Positions 6,630 through 6,630 of a stretch of 6,630 nt of DNA are shown here, one piece after another. Position numbers and translations under genes: made by a program. The DNA comes from Devosia equisanguinis (GTDB lineage Bacteria > Pseudomonadota > Alphaproteobacteria > Rhizobiales > Devosiaceae). How positions within the stretch are numbered: position 1 is the first letter of the stretch; each line of letters opens with the position of its first letter. The stretch lies in the NCBI GenBank assembly GCA_945888565.1, contig CAMDAL010000234.1, positions 1-6,630 on the forward strand, written 5' to 3'. The notes beneath the pieces were generated by a model that worked only from the letters and a program-made list of their open reading frames with translations, was not told the origin of the DNA and did no database searches.

Positions 6630-6630
6630 G

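Overview
The window carries five protein-coding genes, all on the minus strand, so transcription runs from high to low coordinates. In that order they are: the 3' end of an unrecognised gene (6261-6629), a small predicted secreted protein (5630-6274), sucD (4635-5549), sucA (1479-4475) and sucB (1-1404, missing only its extreme C-terminus). High GC, strongly GC-biased third positions and the sucD-sucA-sucB order point to an alphaproteobacterium. The SucA and SucD sequences read most like Hyphomicrobiales (Devosia-like families are a reasonable guess). This placement is from memory of the families, not from a search.

The core is a TCA-cycle operon. sucA encodes the E1 and sucB the E2 subunit of 2-oxoglutarate dehydrogenase, which makes succinyl-CoA. 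sucD encodes the alpha subunit of succinyl-CoA synthetase, which converts succinyl-CoA to succinate with nucleotide triphosphate formation. The E3 subunit (lpd) is not in view; it could lie beyond the low-coordinate edge.

The least ordinary part is the high-coordinate end. In the usual mdh-sucC-sucD-sucA-sucB layout, sucC sits immediately upstream of sucD. Here that place is taken by two overlapping, poorly characterised ORFs, the second with a clear signal peptide. A possible 19-codon ORF lies between them and sucD.

The two main intergenic gaps hold RNA secondary structure. The sucD-sucA gap (159 nt) has a strong 12-bp hairpin plus two weaker ones. The sucA-sucB gap (74 nt) has two overlapping, mutually exclusive hairpins. 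SucB has an unusually long second Ala/Pro linker. No RNA genes, mobile elements, CRISPR arrays or phage genes were seen, and no gene-free stretch exceeds 300 bases. The many long plus-strand ORFs are antisense shadows of high-GC genes. I found no convincing evidence of a new defence or mobile system.
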